DNA of 64,000 nucleotides from Hyunsoonleella ulvae (GCF_016827605.1 NZ_JAEPJQ010000001.1:62001-126000); one strand, 5' to 3'. Shown: positions 41,816 to 52,160, counted from the stretch's first letter. Translations and numbers: made by a program. Notes: generated by a model not told the origin, from the letters alone.

Positions 41816-43453
41816 ATGGTCAAAAACAAAAAACTCTCCACTTTTTCTTGTTATACACACTACTTGAGCACTACTGTATTTTTATTATTCTTTTTTTCTT
41901 GCGGAAAAGACAAAAATGCCCAAAAAGACCACCTTGTTTTTCGTTACAACGAGTATGCCAATATAAATACCTTAGACCCTGCATTTTCTAGAACTTTACA
42001 AGACAATTCTGTATGTAACCAGCTATACAATGGTTTGGTGCAACTCGATGAAGAACTAAATATTTTGCCCTGTATCGCTAAGCGTTGGTCTATCTCTGAA
42101 GATGGAAAAACGTATACTTTTAATTTAAGAAATGACGTATATTTTCATAAACATGCACTATTTGGTAAAGATTCAACACGATTGGTAAAGGCAAACGATT
42201 TTAGTTATAGTTTAAATAGATTAAGAGATGAAAAGTTAGCGGCACCTGGAGGGTGGGTTTTAAACAAAGTTGCTAATTTTAAAGCTGTAAATGATACTAT
42301 TTTTAAAATTTCCTTAAAACAACCTTTCCCTGCTTTTATTGGGCTTTTAACCATGAAATACTGTTCTGTGGTGCCTAAAGAAATCGTAGAACACTATGGC
42401 ACCGAATTTCGTTCACATCCTATTGGCACTGGTCCTTTTAAATTTAAACGTTGGGAAGAGAATATAAAATTGGTATTTAGAAAGAATGAGAATTATTTTG
42501 AAATTGATAAAGATGGAAATCAACTCCCTTACCTAGAAGCCATAGCATTAACTTTTTTACCCGATAAACAAAGTGAGTTTTTACAATTTGCACAAGGTAA
42601 TATTGACTACCTACAAGGTTTGGACGCTTCATATAAAGACGAACTACTTACAGCCGATGGAAAATTAAGAGAAAAATATGCCATATCTGTTAATATGACC
42701 AGAGGTCCTTTTTTAAACTCAGAATATCTTGGTTTTTATTTAGATTCTGAAACCCCAGAAATTCAATCTAAACTCATCAGAAAAGCCATTAATTATGGGT
42801 TCGACAGAAAAAAAATGATGGCGTATTTAAGAAATGGTATAGGCAATCCTGCAAATGGTGGTTTTATACCTATTGGCCTACCAGGATATGATCCCTCTAT
42901 TGGTTTTAGCTATCAACCTGAAAAAGCTAAAAAACTTATCAACCAATTTAAAGAAGAGAGCGGCATCGCTAATCCAGAGATTACATTGGTTACCTCTAGT
43001 AACTATTTAAGCTTTTGTGAATTTATTCAACGTGAATTAGAAAAAGCTGGCTTAAAAATTAATGTTGATGTAATGCCTGAAGCTACCTTAAGGTCATCAC
43101 GCTCCAATGGTAAAGTAGATATGTTTAGAAGCTCTTGGGTAGCTGATTATTTAGATGCTGAAAATTACCTCTCTATATTCTATAGCAAAAATTTCGCTCC
43201 AGATGGTTCAAATTACTTTCATTTTAAAAATGACACAGTGGATAGCCTATACAATAAGGCCTTCACTATTTCGAATATTAATGAGCGTAAACATTTGTAT
43301 ACAACTATAGATTCTATCGCTATGGAACATGCGATAATGGTACCCTTATTTTACGATGAAGTGGTGCGTTTTACTAGAAAAAACGTAAAAGGACTAGGCA
43401 GCAATCCCATAAATATGTTGGATTTTAAATATGTGACAAAATCCATTGATTAA
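41816..43453 (+). CDS. Family 5 solute-binding lipoprotein (OppA/DppA-like)
   Basis: A 545-residue lipoprotein (TTVFLLFFFSC, Cys near 29). The SBP_bac_5 fold is clear: RYNEYANINTLDPAFSR, LYNGLVQLDEELNILPCIAK, RWSISEDGKTYTFNLRNDVY, PIGTGPFKFKRWEE and KLIRKAINYGFDRKKMMAYL. Such proteins normally deliver peptides to an Opp/Dpp permease, but no DppB/C-type permease is present here. Instead it follows the odd ATPase and membrane protein with 3-base spacing, so all three form one operon. Ligand unknown, possibly a peptide or murein fragment. Confidence 0.9.
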   Translation: MVKNKKLSTFSCYTHYLSTTVFLLFFFSCGKDKNAQKDHLVFRYNEYANINTLDPAFSRTLQDNSVCNQLYNGLVQLDEELNILPCIAKRWSISEDGKTYTFNLRNDVYFHKHALFGKDSTRLVKANDFSYSLNRLRDEKLAAPGGWVLNKVANFKAVNDTIFKISLKQPFPAFIGLLTMKYCSVVPKEIVEHYGTEFRSHPIGTGPFKFKRWEENIKLVFRKNENYFEIDKDGNQLPYLEAIALTFLPDKQSEFLQFAQGNIDYLQGLDASYKDELLTADGKLREKYAISVNMTRGPFLNSEYLGFYLDSETPEIQSKLIRKAINYGFDRKKMMAYLRNGIGNPANGGFIPIGLPGYDPSIGFSYQPEKAKKLINQFKEESGIANPEITLVTSSNYLSFCEFIQRELEKAGLKINVDVMPEATLRSSRSNGKVDMFRSSWVADYLDAENYLSIFYSKNFAPDGSNYFHFKNDTVDSLYNKAFTISNINERKHLYTTIDSIAMEHAIMVPLFYDEVVRFTRKNVKGLGSNPINMLDFKYVTKSID

Positions 43454-43456
43454 CTC

Positions 43457-44392
43457 CTATTGTATAGTAAAATGGTAAATATCATCATCCCCTTCTCCGC
43501 CTTCTCTTTTAGAAACAATAAATCCTGAATTTCCATTTGGTAACATTACCAGAGACAAATCATCACCTTTGCTATTTATGGGTTTAGGTAATCTTTTAGC
43601 TTTGCTAAACGTACCATCTTCTTGCATGGTGCTTTTATATAAATCATACCCTCCAATACCATTTGGTTTATTTGAAGCAAAATATAATGTATTATCTGCC
43701 CCCATTGTTGGAAACATTTCCCTACTATAAGAGTTTACTTTGTATCCCAAATTTTTTACATCTCCAAATGTGCCGTCTTCTAAAATTGTAACTTTAAAAA
43801 TATCTGAAGCACCTTTTGTAGTTTCTTTACCTCCTCTAATATTTGCCGTAAAAAGTAAAGTTTTGCCATCTGCACTTAAGGTAGGATGTGCATAAGAATA
43901 CTTAGGTTTACAAAAGGGCAATACCTTAAAATTGGTAAATCCAATTCCTGCTTTGTACGTTCCTACTTCAATATGGAAGTTCGCTTTATTAAAATTTCCT
44001 TTAGGACGGTTTTTATTGGTATATGTTGTAGTAATGTACAACTGTTTACCATCTATAGATAATGCAGCACTAGTAACACTTTCAATAGAAGCTTTAGGGT
44101 CAATAATTAGCTGTTTAATGTTTTCAATATTGCCATCATTAGTTATTGAACCCTCATATATGGCCAAGACACCTTGCTCGTCTAGAGTTCTTTTTACCTT
44201 ACCCTTTTTTGTGAAGACATAAGAGGTAAATATAATACGGTTATTACCCTGCAAGCTTACACCAAAATGGGGATATTTGGTATTTAATGCTAAATTTTTG
44301 ATCTTATATTGCGTTACCTGGGCAAACCCAATGGTGCCAAATAATAAAAATAAGGCTAAAACTATTTTTTTTAAAACAAGAACATTGTGCAT
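43457..44392 (-). CDS. Secreted PD40 beta-propeller protein
   Basis: A 311-residue exported protein (signal peptide to about residue 25, IGFAQ). TolB/WD40-like PD40 blades repeat: YSYAHPTLSADGKTLLFTAN with SDIFKVTILEDGTFGDVKNL, then MFPTMGADNTLYFASN with GGYDLYKSTMQEDGTFSKAK, ending GGEGDDDIYHFTIQ. It resembles the N-terminal part of Bacteroidota OmpA-type proteins but has no OmpA domain. A binding or scaffold role in the periplasm or outer membrane is likely. Confidence 0.85.
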   Translation of the reverse strand: MHNVLVLKKIVLALFLLFGTIGFAQVTQYKIKNLALNTKYPHFGVSLQGNNRIIFTSYVFTKKGKVKRTLDEQGVLAIYEGSITNDGNIENIKQLIIDPKASIESVTSAALSIDGKQLYITTTYTNKNRPKGNFNKANFHIEVGTYKAGIGFTNFKVLPFCKPKYSYAHPTLSADGKTLLFTANIRGGKETTKGASDIFKVTILEDGTFGDVKNLGYKVNSYSREMFPTMGADNTLYFASNKPNGIGGYDLYKSTMQEDGTFSKAKRLPKPINSKGDDLSLVMLPNGNSGFIVSKREGGEGDDDIYHFTIQ

Positions 44393-44433
44393 ATTAACAA
44401 ATATACAAATGTTTCATTATAAGATAATTATAC

Positions 44434-45609
44434 CTACTCGCGACGGTGTTTTTTGGTTTCCTCAAAAACAAACTCCAGTATATCCTTATCTACTTGTGTA
44501 AACTCTTCATCTCTCCTAGACATTACCACCTTTGCTACTTCAAATGCTTTTTTGGTTAAATAGGTTGTAAAACCACTGCTCCCCCCCCAACTAAAACTTG
44601 GCACAAAATTTCTTGGAAAACCACTACCAAAAATATTGGCACTTACGCCTACAACAGTACCAGTATTAAACATGGTATTAATACCACATTTACTATGGTC
44701 TCCCATCATGAGTCCACAAAATTGCAAACCGGTTTTAGCAAAACTTTCTGTTTGGTAATCCCACAATCTTACTTCCGCATAATTGTTTTTCAGGTTAGAG
44801 TTATTGGTATCAGCCCCCAAATTACACCACTCTCCTAATACGGAATTCCCCAAATACCCATCATGACCTTTACTAGAGTATCCAAAAATCACAGAATTAT
44901 TAACTTCTCCACCAACTTTACTATGAGGTCCAACGGTAGTGGGACCGTATATTTTTGCACTTAACTTAACGGTGGCATTTTCACATAAAGCAAACGGTCC
45001 TCTTATTACGGCACCCTCCATAATTTCAGCATTCTTCCCAATATAAATAGGGCCCTTACTAGCATTAAGCGTAGTAAACTCTAATTTAGCACCCTCTTCT
45101 ATAAAAATATGTTCTGGGGCTATTATATTATTACTAGCTGGTATAGCTTGAGACGTCCTGCCTTTCGTGAGTAATATAAAATCTTCTTTTATGGCCTCTC
45201 CATTTTTTGAAAAAATATCCCAAGTATGTTCTATTTTAATGCACTCATTTTCGTATTCAATGTGGTTGTAAGTCTCAAAATCAATGGCATCCTCTCCTTC
45301 TTTTGTGTAAAATGCAATAACATCTTCCCCTCTAAATATAGCTTGGTTCTCTTTTAACGCTTTTACCATTTCAACCAATTGAAAATTTGGAAGATACGCT
45401 GCATTAATCATTACGTTTTCTTCCATTTCTACCATTGGGTATTTTTCAGACAAATAATCTTCAGTTACTGTAGTTGTTGTCGTCTCTAAACAAGATTCCC
45501 ACTTCTCCCTTATGGTTAAAATACCAACACGAATATCTGCTACGGGACGAGTGAATGTAAACGGAAGCAAATTTCCCCTTACAGGACCGTCAAAAAGAAT
45601 ATAGTTCAT
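44434..45609 (-). CDS. Alternative GlmU (N-acetylglucosamine-1-P uridyl/acetyltransferase-like)
   Basis: A 391-residue protein of the GlmU-like family typical of Bacteroidota. The N-terminal part (MNYILFDGPVRGNLLPFTFT, RPVADIRVGILTIREKW) lacks the LAAGxGTRM loop of ordinary nucleotidyltransferases. From about 165 to 350 there is a left-handed beta-helix of hexapeptide repeats (IYIGKNAEIMEGAVIRGPFA, KIYGPTTVGPHSKVGGEV, SVLGEWCNLGADTNNSNL) as in the acetyltransferase half. It would help make UDP-GlcNAc for peptidoglycan and LPS. Whether both reactions occur is not shown by sequence. It is 117 bases downstream of rpmE2 and separated from it by a terminator. Confidence 0.82.
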   Translation of the reverse strand: MNYILFDGPVRGNLLPFTFTRPVADIRVGILTIREKWESCLETTTTTVTEDYLSEKYPMVEMEENVMINAAYLPNFQLVEMVKALKENQAIFRGEDVIAFYTKEGEDAIDFETYNHIEYENECIKIEHTWDIFSKNGEAIKEDFILLTKGRTSQAIPASNNIIAPEHIFIEEGAKLEFTTLNASKGPIYIGKNAEIMEGAVIRGPFALCENATVKLSAKIYGPTTVGPHSKVGGEVNNSVIFGYSSKGHDGYLGNSVLGEWCNLGADTNNSNLKNNYAEVRLWDYQTESFAKTGLQFCGLMMGDHSKCGINTMFNTGTVVGVSANIFGSGFPRNFVPSFSWGGSSGFTTYLTKKAFEVAKVVMSRRDEEFTQVDKDILEFVFEETKKHRRE

Positions 45610-45671
45610 TTTAAGTTTTAGTTTGTATAAAACAGATTTTAGTTTAAAATCTATTTATGGAGTAAAAATAA

Positions 45672-45700
45672 AAAAGCCTTTCTATTGAAGAAAGGCTTTT
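45672..45700 (-). terminator. rpmE2 terminator
   Basis: A 12-bp stem (AAAAGCCTTTCT / AGAAAGGCTTTT) with a 5-base loop and a T-run on the minus strand, 26 bases after the rpmE2 stop. Confidence 0.9.
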
Positions 45701-45726
45701 GTAAATATATTTTTTGCGTAAGTTTC

Positions 45727-45978
45727 TTATTTCTTGAACTTAGCGTATTTGTTTTTAAACTTATCAATACGTCCAGCAGTATCTACCAACTTAGATTTAC
45801 CTGTGTAGTATGGATGGGAAGTTCTAGAAATTTCCATTTTTACTAATGGGTATTCAACACCGTCAACCTCAATCGTTTCATTAGTATCAGCAGTAGATTT
45901 TGTTAAAAACACATCGTCGTTAGACATATCTTTAAACGCCACTATTCTATAATTCTCTGGATGTATACCTTTTTTCAT
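45727..45978 (-). CDS. rpmE2: 50S ribosomal protein L31 type B
   Basis: An 83-residue ribosomal protein of the large subunit. [40 protein letters not shown] and FYTGK-like [19 protein letters not shown] identify L31. The CxxC zinc residues are absent, so it is the type B (C-minus) form, which in many bacteria replaces the zinc form under zinc shortage; here it may be the only one. Own promoter and terminator. Confidence 0.97.
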   Translation of the reverse strand: MKKGIHPENYRIVAFKDMSNDDVFLTKSTADTNETIEVDGVEYPLVKMEISRTSHPYYTGKSKLVDTAGRIDKFKNKYAKFKK

Positions 45979-46013
45979 CGCTTTACGCTTTAAATCTTAA
46001 TTTTTTAGAGGTG

Positions 46014-46043
46014 CAAATTTAAGTAATTTTTACAAATCCACAA
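46014..46043 (-). promoter_or_regulatory. rpmE2 promoter
   Basis: On the minus strand, TTG (46041-46043) and TAAATTTG (46014-46021) have a 19-base spacer. Confidence 0.75.
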
Positions 46044-46070
46044 TTACTTTTTAATATTTTTTATTTTCGT

Positions 46071-46098
46071 TTGGTAATGTAACGTTTTACTATCTTTG
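46071..46098 (+). promoter_or_regulatory. Promoter of the DUF4199 operon
   Basis: TTG at 46071-46073 and TATCTTTG at 46091-46098 with a 17-base spacer; the ATG follows 37 bases later. Confidence 0.75.
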
Positions 46099-46135
46099 TT
46101 TACTAACAATCCATATAACCAAAAATTCACAAAAT

Positions 46136-46651
46136 ATGGAAACCAAACAACTAACACCAGGGAAATTTTCAGTAAATTATGGACTGATTTTAGGTACCAT
46201 AATGATTGTATTAGCGGCAATAATGTACGCAACCGGTATGATGCTAGAAGGAAAACAATGGCCTATGTACTTATATTACATCATTTTTCCCGCATTCATT
46301 ATTTACACCATCAGTCAGTTCAAAAAACATAATGCAGGTTTACTTACACTTTCCGATGCTTTAAAAGTAGGTGTTGCAACTGCTGCTGTAAGTGCTATTG
46401 TTTATGCTCTCTATAATATTTTATTTAATTATGTAATTGACCCAGAATTCATAAATAAATTAATGGATGCTACTAGAGAAAAATTATATGAAAATCCGAA
46501 GATGACAGAAGAAATGATAGACAAAAGTATCAAGATGATGGAGAAGTTTTCAAACCCTATATTAGGTTCAGCCATTTGGATTGGGCTTAGCGCCATTTTT
46601 GGATTAATCTATTCCCTGATTGGAGGATTAGTAATGAAAAAAGAAGCTTAA
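46136..46651 (+). CDS. DUF4199 membrane protein
   Basis: A 171-residue protein with four predicted helices (about 15-35, 43-60, 72-98 and 145-165). The DUF4199 pattern KFSVNYGLILGTIMIVLAAI, GLLTLSDALKVGVATAAVSA and LGSAIWIGLSAIFGLIYSLI is clear. A charged amphipathic segment (about 100-140) lies between helices 3 and 4. Function unknown. The GT2 glycosyltransferase begins four bases later, a pairing seen elsewhere in Flavobacteriaceae. Confidence 0.9.
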   Translation: METKQLTPGKFSVNYGLILGTIMIVLAAIMYATGMMLEGKQWPMYLYYIIFPAFIIYTISQFKKHNAGLLTLSDALKVGVATAAVSAIVYALYNILFNYVIDPEFINKLMDATREKLYENPKMTEEMIDKSIKMMEKFSNPILGSAIWIGLSAIFGLIYSLIGGLVMKKEA

Positions 46652-46654
46652 TTA

Positions 46655-47602
46655 ATGAACATATCCGTAGTTATACCACTACTTAACGAAGAAGAATCTT
46701 TAAAAGAATTACATGATTGGATTGCACAAGTGATGCATTCCAATCATTTTTCTTATGAAATTATTTTTATTGACGATGGAAGTACTGATAATTCTTGGAA
46801 AATTATCTCTGAATTATCCGAAAAAGATGCCAATGTAAAAGGTATTAGATTCTTAAGAAATTTTGGAAAATCTCAAGCACTTCACGCTGGTTTCGAAAAA
46901 GCACAAGGCAATGTTGTTATTACTATGGATGCCGATTTACAAGACAGCCCTGATGAAATCCCAGAACTATACGAATTAATTTCGTCTAAAGGGTACGATT
47001 TGATTTCCGGATGGAAAAAGAAGCGTTATGATGCAGTACTCACAAAAAATTTACCTTCAAAATTATTTAATTGGGCCGCTCGAAAAACCTCTGGTGTTAA
47101 ATTACATGACTTTAATTGCGGACTTAAATCTTACAGAAGAGCAGTTATTAAAAATATAGATGTAAATGGTGAGATGCATCGTTATATTCCAGTTTTAGCT
47201 AAAAATGCTGGTTTTAGTAAGATTGGCGAAAAAGTTGTAAAGCACCAAGCCAGAAAATATGGAGAAACCAAATTTGGTGTGAACCGTTTTATCCATGGTT
47301 TTTTAGACCTAATTACCATTTGGTTTTTGTCTAATTTTGCCAAACGCCCTATGCATTTATTTGGTGCCTTAGGAGTATTTATGTTTGTAATAGGATTTGG
47401 CTTTGCCTTTTACTTAGGTTTAGATAAAATTTACATAAACCCAACAGGAAGGTTAATAACCCAGCGTCCAGAATTTTATATCGCTTTAGTTACCATGATT
47501 ATTGGTACACAATTTTTCGTAGCTGGGTTTTTGGGTGAGCTTATTTTACGAAACAAAACAGATAAACGTCGTTACCTTATAAAAAACGAGTTAAATTTCT
47601 AG
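46655..47602 (+). CDS. GT2 glycosyltransferase, DPM1/ArnC-like
   Basis: A 315-residue membrane-linked enzyme that would transfer a sugar to a polyprenyl phosphate. The GT-A domain has VVIPLLNEEESL, FIDDGSTDNSW and the DxD motif in TMDADLQDSPDE. The polyprenyl-P sugar group signature VVKHQARKYGETKFGVNRF is near 200-218. Two C-terminal helices (about 233-258 and 275-298) anchor it. Co-transcribed with the DUF4199 gene. Confidence 0.9.
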   Translation: MNISVVIPLLNEEESLKELHDWIAQVMHSNHFSYEIIFIDDGSTDNSWKIISELSEKDANVKGIRFLRNFGKSQALHAGFEKAQGNVVITMDADLQDSPDEIPELYELISSKGYDLISGWKKKRYDAVLTKNLPSKLFNWAARKTSGVKLHDFNCGLKSYRRAVIKNIDVNGEMHRYIPVLAKNAGFSKIGEKVVKHQARKYGETKFGVNRFIHGFLDLITIWFLSNFAKRPMHLFGALGVFMFVIGFGFAFYLGLDKIYINPTGRLITQRPEFYIALVTMIIGTQFFVAGFLGELILRNKTDKRRYLIKNELNF

Positions 47603-47707
47603 TTGTATCATTTTATCTTTATGAATGTTTATTGAAAAAGGCTTTGATTTGAAGCCTTATTTTTAATCAAATGTTTACTTTTGTTCTTAGTTATTAATAA
47701 GACCATC

Positions 47708-49438
47708 ATGATACACATCGAACCAAAAATTTTAGAAAGAATAAACGCTTGGTTGACTCCAACTTTTGATACAGAAACGCAACAAATTATAAAAGATAGC
47801 ATTGCAAACAACCCAAAAGATATTCAAGAAAGTTTTTATAAAGATTTAGAGTTTGGTACTGGAGGCATGCGTGGTGTTATGGGGGTTGGCACCAACCGCA
47901 TAAATAAATACACACTCGGAAAAAGCACACAAGGTTTAAGCAATTATTTGCATGCTCAATTTCCTAATGAAACACCCAAAGCGGTTATTGCCTACGATTG
48001 TAGACACAATAGTAAAACACTGGCCAAAGTAGTAGCCGATGTATTTTCTGCAAATGGCATAGAAGTATTTTTGTTTGAAGATTTAAGACCTACTCCAGAA
48101 TTATCTTTCGCCGTAAAACATTTAAACTGCCACTGTGGTATAGTTTTAACAGCATCTCACAATCCACCAGAATACAACGGGTACAAAGTATATTGGAAAG
48201 ATGGCGGGCAATTGGTACCTCCACATGATAGTGCTGTAATTAGTAAAATAAATGATTTAGATTATGCAGATATTAAGTTTACGGCCAATGATGATTTGAT
48301 TACCTACATAGGTAAAGATGTTGATGATAAATTCATTGATGCTTCATTAGAAAACGGAAGTGTTGGAGCTTCGCAAACAGCCAAAGACGATTTAAAAATT
48401 GTTTTTACCTCACTTCATGGCACTTCCATTACCGCTGTGCCTGAAACACTACAACGTGCTGGTTATAAAAATGTACATATCGTTGAAGAACAACGCAAAC
48501 CAGATGGTGGTTTCCCAACTGTAAAATCTCCCAACCCAGAAGAACCCGCAGCGTTAAAAATGGCTTTGGAATTAGCTGAACAAGTAGGAGCAGATATAGT
48601 TATTGGTACAGATCCAGACTGTGACAGACTGGGTGTTGCGGTACGTAATGCTGAAAACGAATTGCAACTACTTAATGGAAATCAAACCATGATAATGATG
48701 GTGGATTTCCTTTTGAAAAAATGGAAATCCGAAGGAAAAATACAAGGAAAAGAATTCATAGCAACCACTATTGTTTCCACACCAATGCTCAATAAATTAG
48801 CTGATGCCTATGGTGTAGATAACAAAATAGTACTTACAGGCTTTAAATGGATCGCCAAATTAATTAAAGACCATCCAGAATTAGATTTCATTGGTGGTGG
48901 AGAAGAAAGTTTTGGTTTTATGGTAGGAGATTTTGTGCGAGACAAAGACGCTGTAACCTCTACCCTATTAGCCTGTGAAATAGCGGCAATAACAAAAGCT
49001 AATGGCAGTTCGTTTTTTGAAGAACTGGTAAAACTATACGTAGAACATGGCTGCTTTAAAGAAAAACTAATCTCATTGACCAAAAAGGGGATTGAAGGAG
49101 CAGAAGAAATTAAACAAATGATGATTGATGCACGTCAAAACCCATTAACCGTTGTTAATGGTGCCAAGGTTGTAAAAATTGAAGATTACGAATCTGCTAC
49201 ATCAAAAAATTTAGCCACAGGAGAAACCACTCCAATAGACATCCCTAAATCCAACGTAATTATTTATTACACTGAAGATGGTAGCCAAATAGCACTAAGA
49301 CCAAGTGGTACAGAACCAAAAATAAAGTTTTATGTAAGTGTAAATTCAGAGTTGGATAGTACCGAAAATTTTAAAGCTTTAGAAAAAGAATTAGATACTA
49401 AAGCAGAAACCATCCTGAAGGATATGAATTTGATTTAA
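47708..49438 (+). CDS. Phosphoglucomutase/phosphomannomutase
   Basis: 576 residues from the ATG at 47708; a longer TTG frame from 47681 adds nine residues with no support. All alpha-D-phosphohexomutase motifs are intact. The phosphoserine loop [17 protein letters not shown] has Ser150. The metal site is [10 protein letters not shown], the sugar loop is [20 protein letters not shown], and the phosphate-binding loop is [13 protein letters not shown]. It interconverts hexose 1- and 6-phosphates for envelope and storage sugars. It overlaps the next gene by one base. Confidence 0.93.
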   Translation: MIHIEPKILERINAWLTPTFDTETQQIIKDSIANNPKDIQESFYKDLEFGTGGMRGVMGVGTNRINKYTLGKSTQGLSNYLHAQFPNETPKAVIAYDCRHNSKTLAKVVADVFSANGIEVFLFEDLRPTPELSFAVKHLNCHCGIVLTASHNPPEYNGYKVYWKDGGQLVPPHDSAVISKINDLDYADIKFTANDDLITYIGKDVDDKFIDASLENGSVGASQTAKDDLKIVFTSLHGTSITAVPETLQRAGYKNVHIVEEQRKPDGGFPTVKSPNPEEPAALKMALELAEQVGADIVIGTDPDCDRLGVAVRNAENELQLLNGNQTMIMMVDFLLKKWKSEGKIQGKEFIATTIVSTPMLNKLADAYGVDNKIVLTGFKWIAKLIKDHPELDFIGGGEESFGFMVGDFVRDKDAVTSTLLACEIAAITKANGSSFFEELVKLYVEHGCFKEKLISLTKKGIEGAEEIKQMMIDARQNPLTVVNGAKVVKIEDYESATSKNLATGETTPIDIPKSNVIIYYTEDGSQIALRPSGTEPKIKFYVSVNSELDSTENFKALEKELDTKAETILKDMNLI

Positions 49439-51273
49439 TGAGTCATTTCACAACTATTTTAAGGTATGCAAAACCTTATAAACGTTATGCCATAGGACAC
49501 GTTATTTCTAACGTGTTTTTTGCGTTATTTGGCACACTTTCGTTTATAGCTTTAAAACCTATGTTAGATGTTATTTTCGATAAAGAAAAAACGATTCCAA
49601 CATCTAAACCAGTGTACACCACCATTGATAAGTTAGGGGAATATGCAGGCGATTACCTTAATTACGAAATGCATCAATTTACAGGTGGAGACAAATCCAA
49701 AGCGTTAATGTTTACCATTGCGCTTATAGTAGTCATGTTTCTCCTTAAGAACCTATTTGGGTATCTCGCCAATTACTTTCTGGTGTTTTTAAGAAATGGT
49801 GTAATTCGAGATATTAGAAACAGAGTATACAAGAAAACTATGGAACTGCCATTATCCTTCTTTTCAGACCAAAGAAAAGGCGATATTTTGGCAAGGGTAA
49901 CTGGCGACGTACAAGATTTACAGTATTCCTTTCTATCCGTTTTGGAACTTATTGTTAGAGAACCCCTAACAATTCTGTTTACTATTGTTGCCATGATATA
50001 CATAAGCCCTAAACTCACATTATTTGTATTTATTTTTATACCAATCATGGGTTTTGTAATTTCAAGAATTGGTAAAAGTTTAAAACGAAAATCAGATAGA
50101 GTCCAAAAGGAACAAGGCATGTTTTTATCTACCTTGGAAGAAACCTTAACGGGATTAAGAATTATAAAGGGCTTTAGTGCAGAAAATAAGTTTAACGAAA
50201 AGTTTCAAGAATCTACCAATAGATTTTATAATTTCTCCAATAAACTATTAAATAGACAAAACCTAGCCTCTCCAGCAAGTGAATTTCTGGGTATTTGCAT
50301 GATTTCCGTAATTTTATGGTATGGTGGAAATCTTGTGCTAAACAATAATGCAAGTTTAGCTTTAGATGGAGGTAACTTTCTTATTTACATGGGGCTTGCC
50401 TACAACATACTTACACCCGCTAAAGCCATATCCAGAGGGCTTTATAACATTAAAAAAGGAGGAGCAGCCGCAGAACGTATCCAAGAAATTATAGACACAC
50501 CAAATCCTTTAAAAGATAAACCAGATGCTAAGATAAAAGAAGGTTTTAATTCTAAAATAGAATTTAAAAACATTTCGTTTAAATATCAAGACGAATATGT
50601 GCTAAAAAATTTCAGCTTAACCATTCCAAAGGGTAAAACCGTGGCATTGGTAGGACAATCTGGGAGTGGAAAATCTACTGTTGCCAATCTCATCACACGT
50701 TTTTACGATGTAAATGAGGGAGAGATTTTAATTGATGGTATAAACATCCAACACTTAACAACTAACTCACTTAGAAAACAATTAGGAATCGTTACCCAAG
50801 ATGCCATTTTGTTTAACGATAGCATAAAAAACAATTTAAAGCTTGGTAATGAAAACGCTACCGACGAAGATATCGTAGAAGCCCTAAAAGTTGCCAATGC
50901 ATGGGAATTTGTAAAAGATTTACCCGAAGGGATCAATACAAATATAGGAGATGCAGGGAATAAATTATCTGGTGGACAAAAACAACGTTTAAGTATTGCA
51001 AGAGCAGTTTTAAAAAGCCCTCCAATAATGGTTTTGGATGAGGCTACCTCTGCTCTAGATACTGAAAGCGAAAGGCTAGTACAAGTGGCCCTAGAGAATA
51101 TGATGAAAAACAGAACCTCTATTGTAATTGCCCACAGATTATCTACCATTCAAAACGCTGATGAAATTGTAGTCTTAAGTAAAGGAGAAATTGTTGAACA
51201 GGGAAAACACAGTGATCTCATTGCAAATAAAGGGACTTACCATAAGCTTGTAGAAATGCAGAGCATTGGTTAG
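49438..51273 (+). CDS. MsbA-like ABC exporter
   Basis: A 611-residue half-transporter with fused membrane and ATPase domains. Six helices lie in about 18-320. The nucleotide-binding domain begins near 365 (IEFKNISFKYQDEYVLKNFS) with Walker A GQSGSGKST near 407, signature LSGGQKQRLSIARAVL and Walker B IMVLDEATSALD, followed by the switch His in AHRLSTI. It works as a homodimer and probably flips lipid A core or another lipid; substrate assignment is by similarity. Its start overlaps the mutase stop (TAATG). Confidence 0.92.
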   Translation: MSHFTTILRYAKPYKRYAIGHVISNVFFALFGTLSFIALKPMLDVIFDKEKTIPTSKPVYTTIDKLGEYAGDYLNYEMHQFTGGDKSKALMFTIALIVVMFLLKNLFGYLANYFLVFLRNGVIRDIRNRVYKKTMELPLSFFSDQRKGDILARVTGDVQDLQYSFLSVLELIVREPLTILFTIVAMIYISPKLTLFVFIFIPIMGFVISRIGKSLKRKSDRVQKEQGMFLSTLEETLTGLRIIKGFSAENKFNEKFQESTNRFYNFSNKLLNRQNLASPASEFLGICMISVILWYGGNLVLNNNASLALDGGNFLIYMGLAYNILTPAKAISRGLYNIKKGGAAAERIQEIIDTPNPLKDKPDAKIKEGFNSKIEFKNISFKYQDEYVLKNFSLTIPKGKTVALVGQSGSGKSTVANLITRFYDVNEGEILIDGINIQHLTTNSLRKQLGIVTQDAILFNDSIKNNLKLGNENATDEDIVEALKVANAWEFVKDLPEGINTNIGDAGNKLSGGQKQRLSIARAVLKSPPIMVLDEATSALDTESERLVQVALENMMKNRTSIVIAHRLSTIQNADEIVVLSKGEIVEQGKHSDLIANKGTYHKLVEMQSIG

Positions 51274-51301
51274 TTTTTTCAAAAGAATACCGTAAAAAAA
51301 G

Positions 51302-51337
51302 AAAAAAGGATAGTGATTTGGGGGACTATCCTTTTTT
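51302..51337 (+). terminator. Terminator after the ABC exporter
   Basis: A 13-bp stem (AAAAAAGGATAGT / ACTATCCTTTTTT) with a 10-base loop and T-run, 28 bases after the stop. The rest of the roughly 300-base gap to 51573 is AT-rich, with no gene or clear promoter box. Confidence 0.9.
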
Positions 51338-51573
51338 TGTTCATGCTAGACTTGGGGACGACTAACATATATAAGTAGGTTTCTGATACAAATCTATACT
51401 AAAAATACGTAGTAAGCAAGAAAAAATGCATTTTATCGTATTTTTTTACATTTTATCGATTATTTATTTTATAACAATATGATTATTAAATAATTACATA
51501 TTTAGCCGTTTGATTAAAAAATCACATGTTAAACTTTAGCTATATTTAGCTGTCTAAACCTTAAACCCCATTT

Positions 51574-52116
51574 GTGACCAACGAAGCACAATTAGTACAA
51601 GAGCTACAAACGCCACAACATAAAGAAAAAGCCTTTAGAGAACTTATTTCTCTCTACAAGGAGCGATTGTATTGGCATATCCGTAACATTGTAAAATCGC
51701 ATGAGGATGCCGACGATGTGCTTCAAAATACATTCATTAAAGTGTATAAAAATATCAGCAACTTTAAAGGGGACAGTAAGCTATTTTCTTGGATGTACCG
51801 CATTGCCACTAACGAGTCTATCACACTTATAAACAAAAACGCTAAGCGCTTACAAATTACAAGTGAAGAAGTACAACGATTTGCCATCAATAATTTAACA
51901 TCTGATGTCTATTTTGAAGGGGACGCCATTCAATTAAAACTTCAAAAAGCCATAGCCACATTACCAGAGAAACAACAGTTGGTATTTAACATGAAATACT
52001 TTGAAGATTTAAAATACAAAGAGATCTCAGATATCCTAGAAACTAGTGAAGGTGCTCTTAAAGCATCTTACCATATAGCAGTAAAAAAAATAGAGACTTA
52101 TTTAACTGATAATTAA
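51574..52116 (+). CDS. ECF RNA polymerase sigma factor
   Basis: A 180-residue sigma-70 family protein starting at GTG. Region 2 has HEDADDVLQNTFIKVYKNIS and FSWMYRIATNESITLINKNA; region 4 has LPEKQQLVFNMKYFEDLKYK and EISDILETSEGALKASYHIA. It is the first gene of an operon with a membrane protein and a Spy-like periplasmic protein, mirroring the operon at 54729-56187 on the other strand. Probable role: envelope stress response. Confidence 0.93.
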   Translation: MTNEAQLVQELQTPQHKEKAFRELISLYKERLYWHIRNIVKSHEDADDVLQNTFIKVYKNISNFKGDSKLFSWMYRIATNESITLINKNAKRLQITSEEVQRFAINNLTSDVYFEGDAIQLKLQKAIATLPEKQQLVFNMKYFEDLKYKEISDILETSEGALKASYHIAVKKIETYLTDN

Positions 52117-52160
52117 ACCTTTTTACAAATAAGATGTCTAAGTAGAGGAACGCTTAAACA

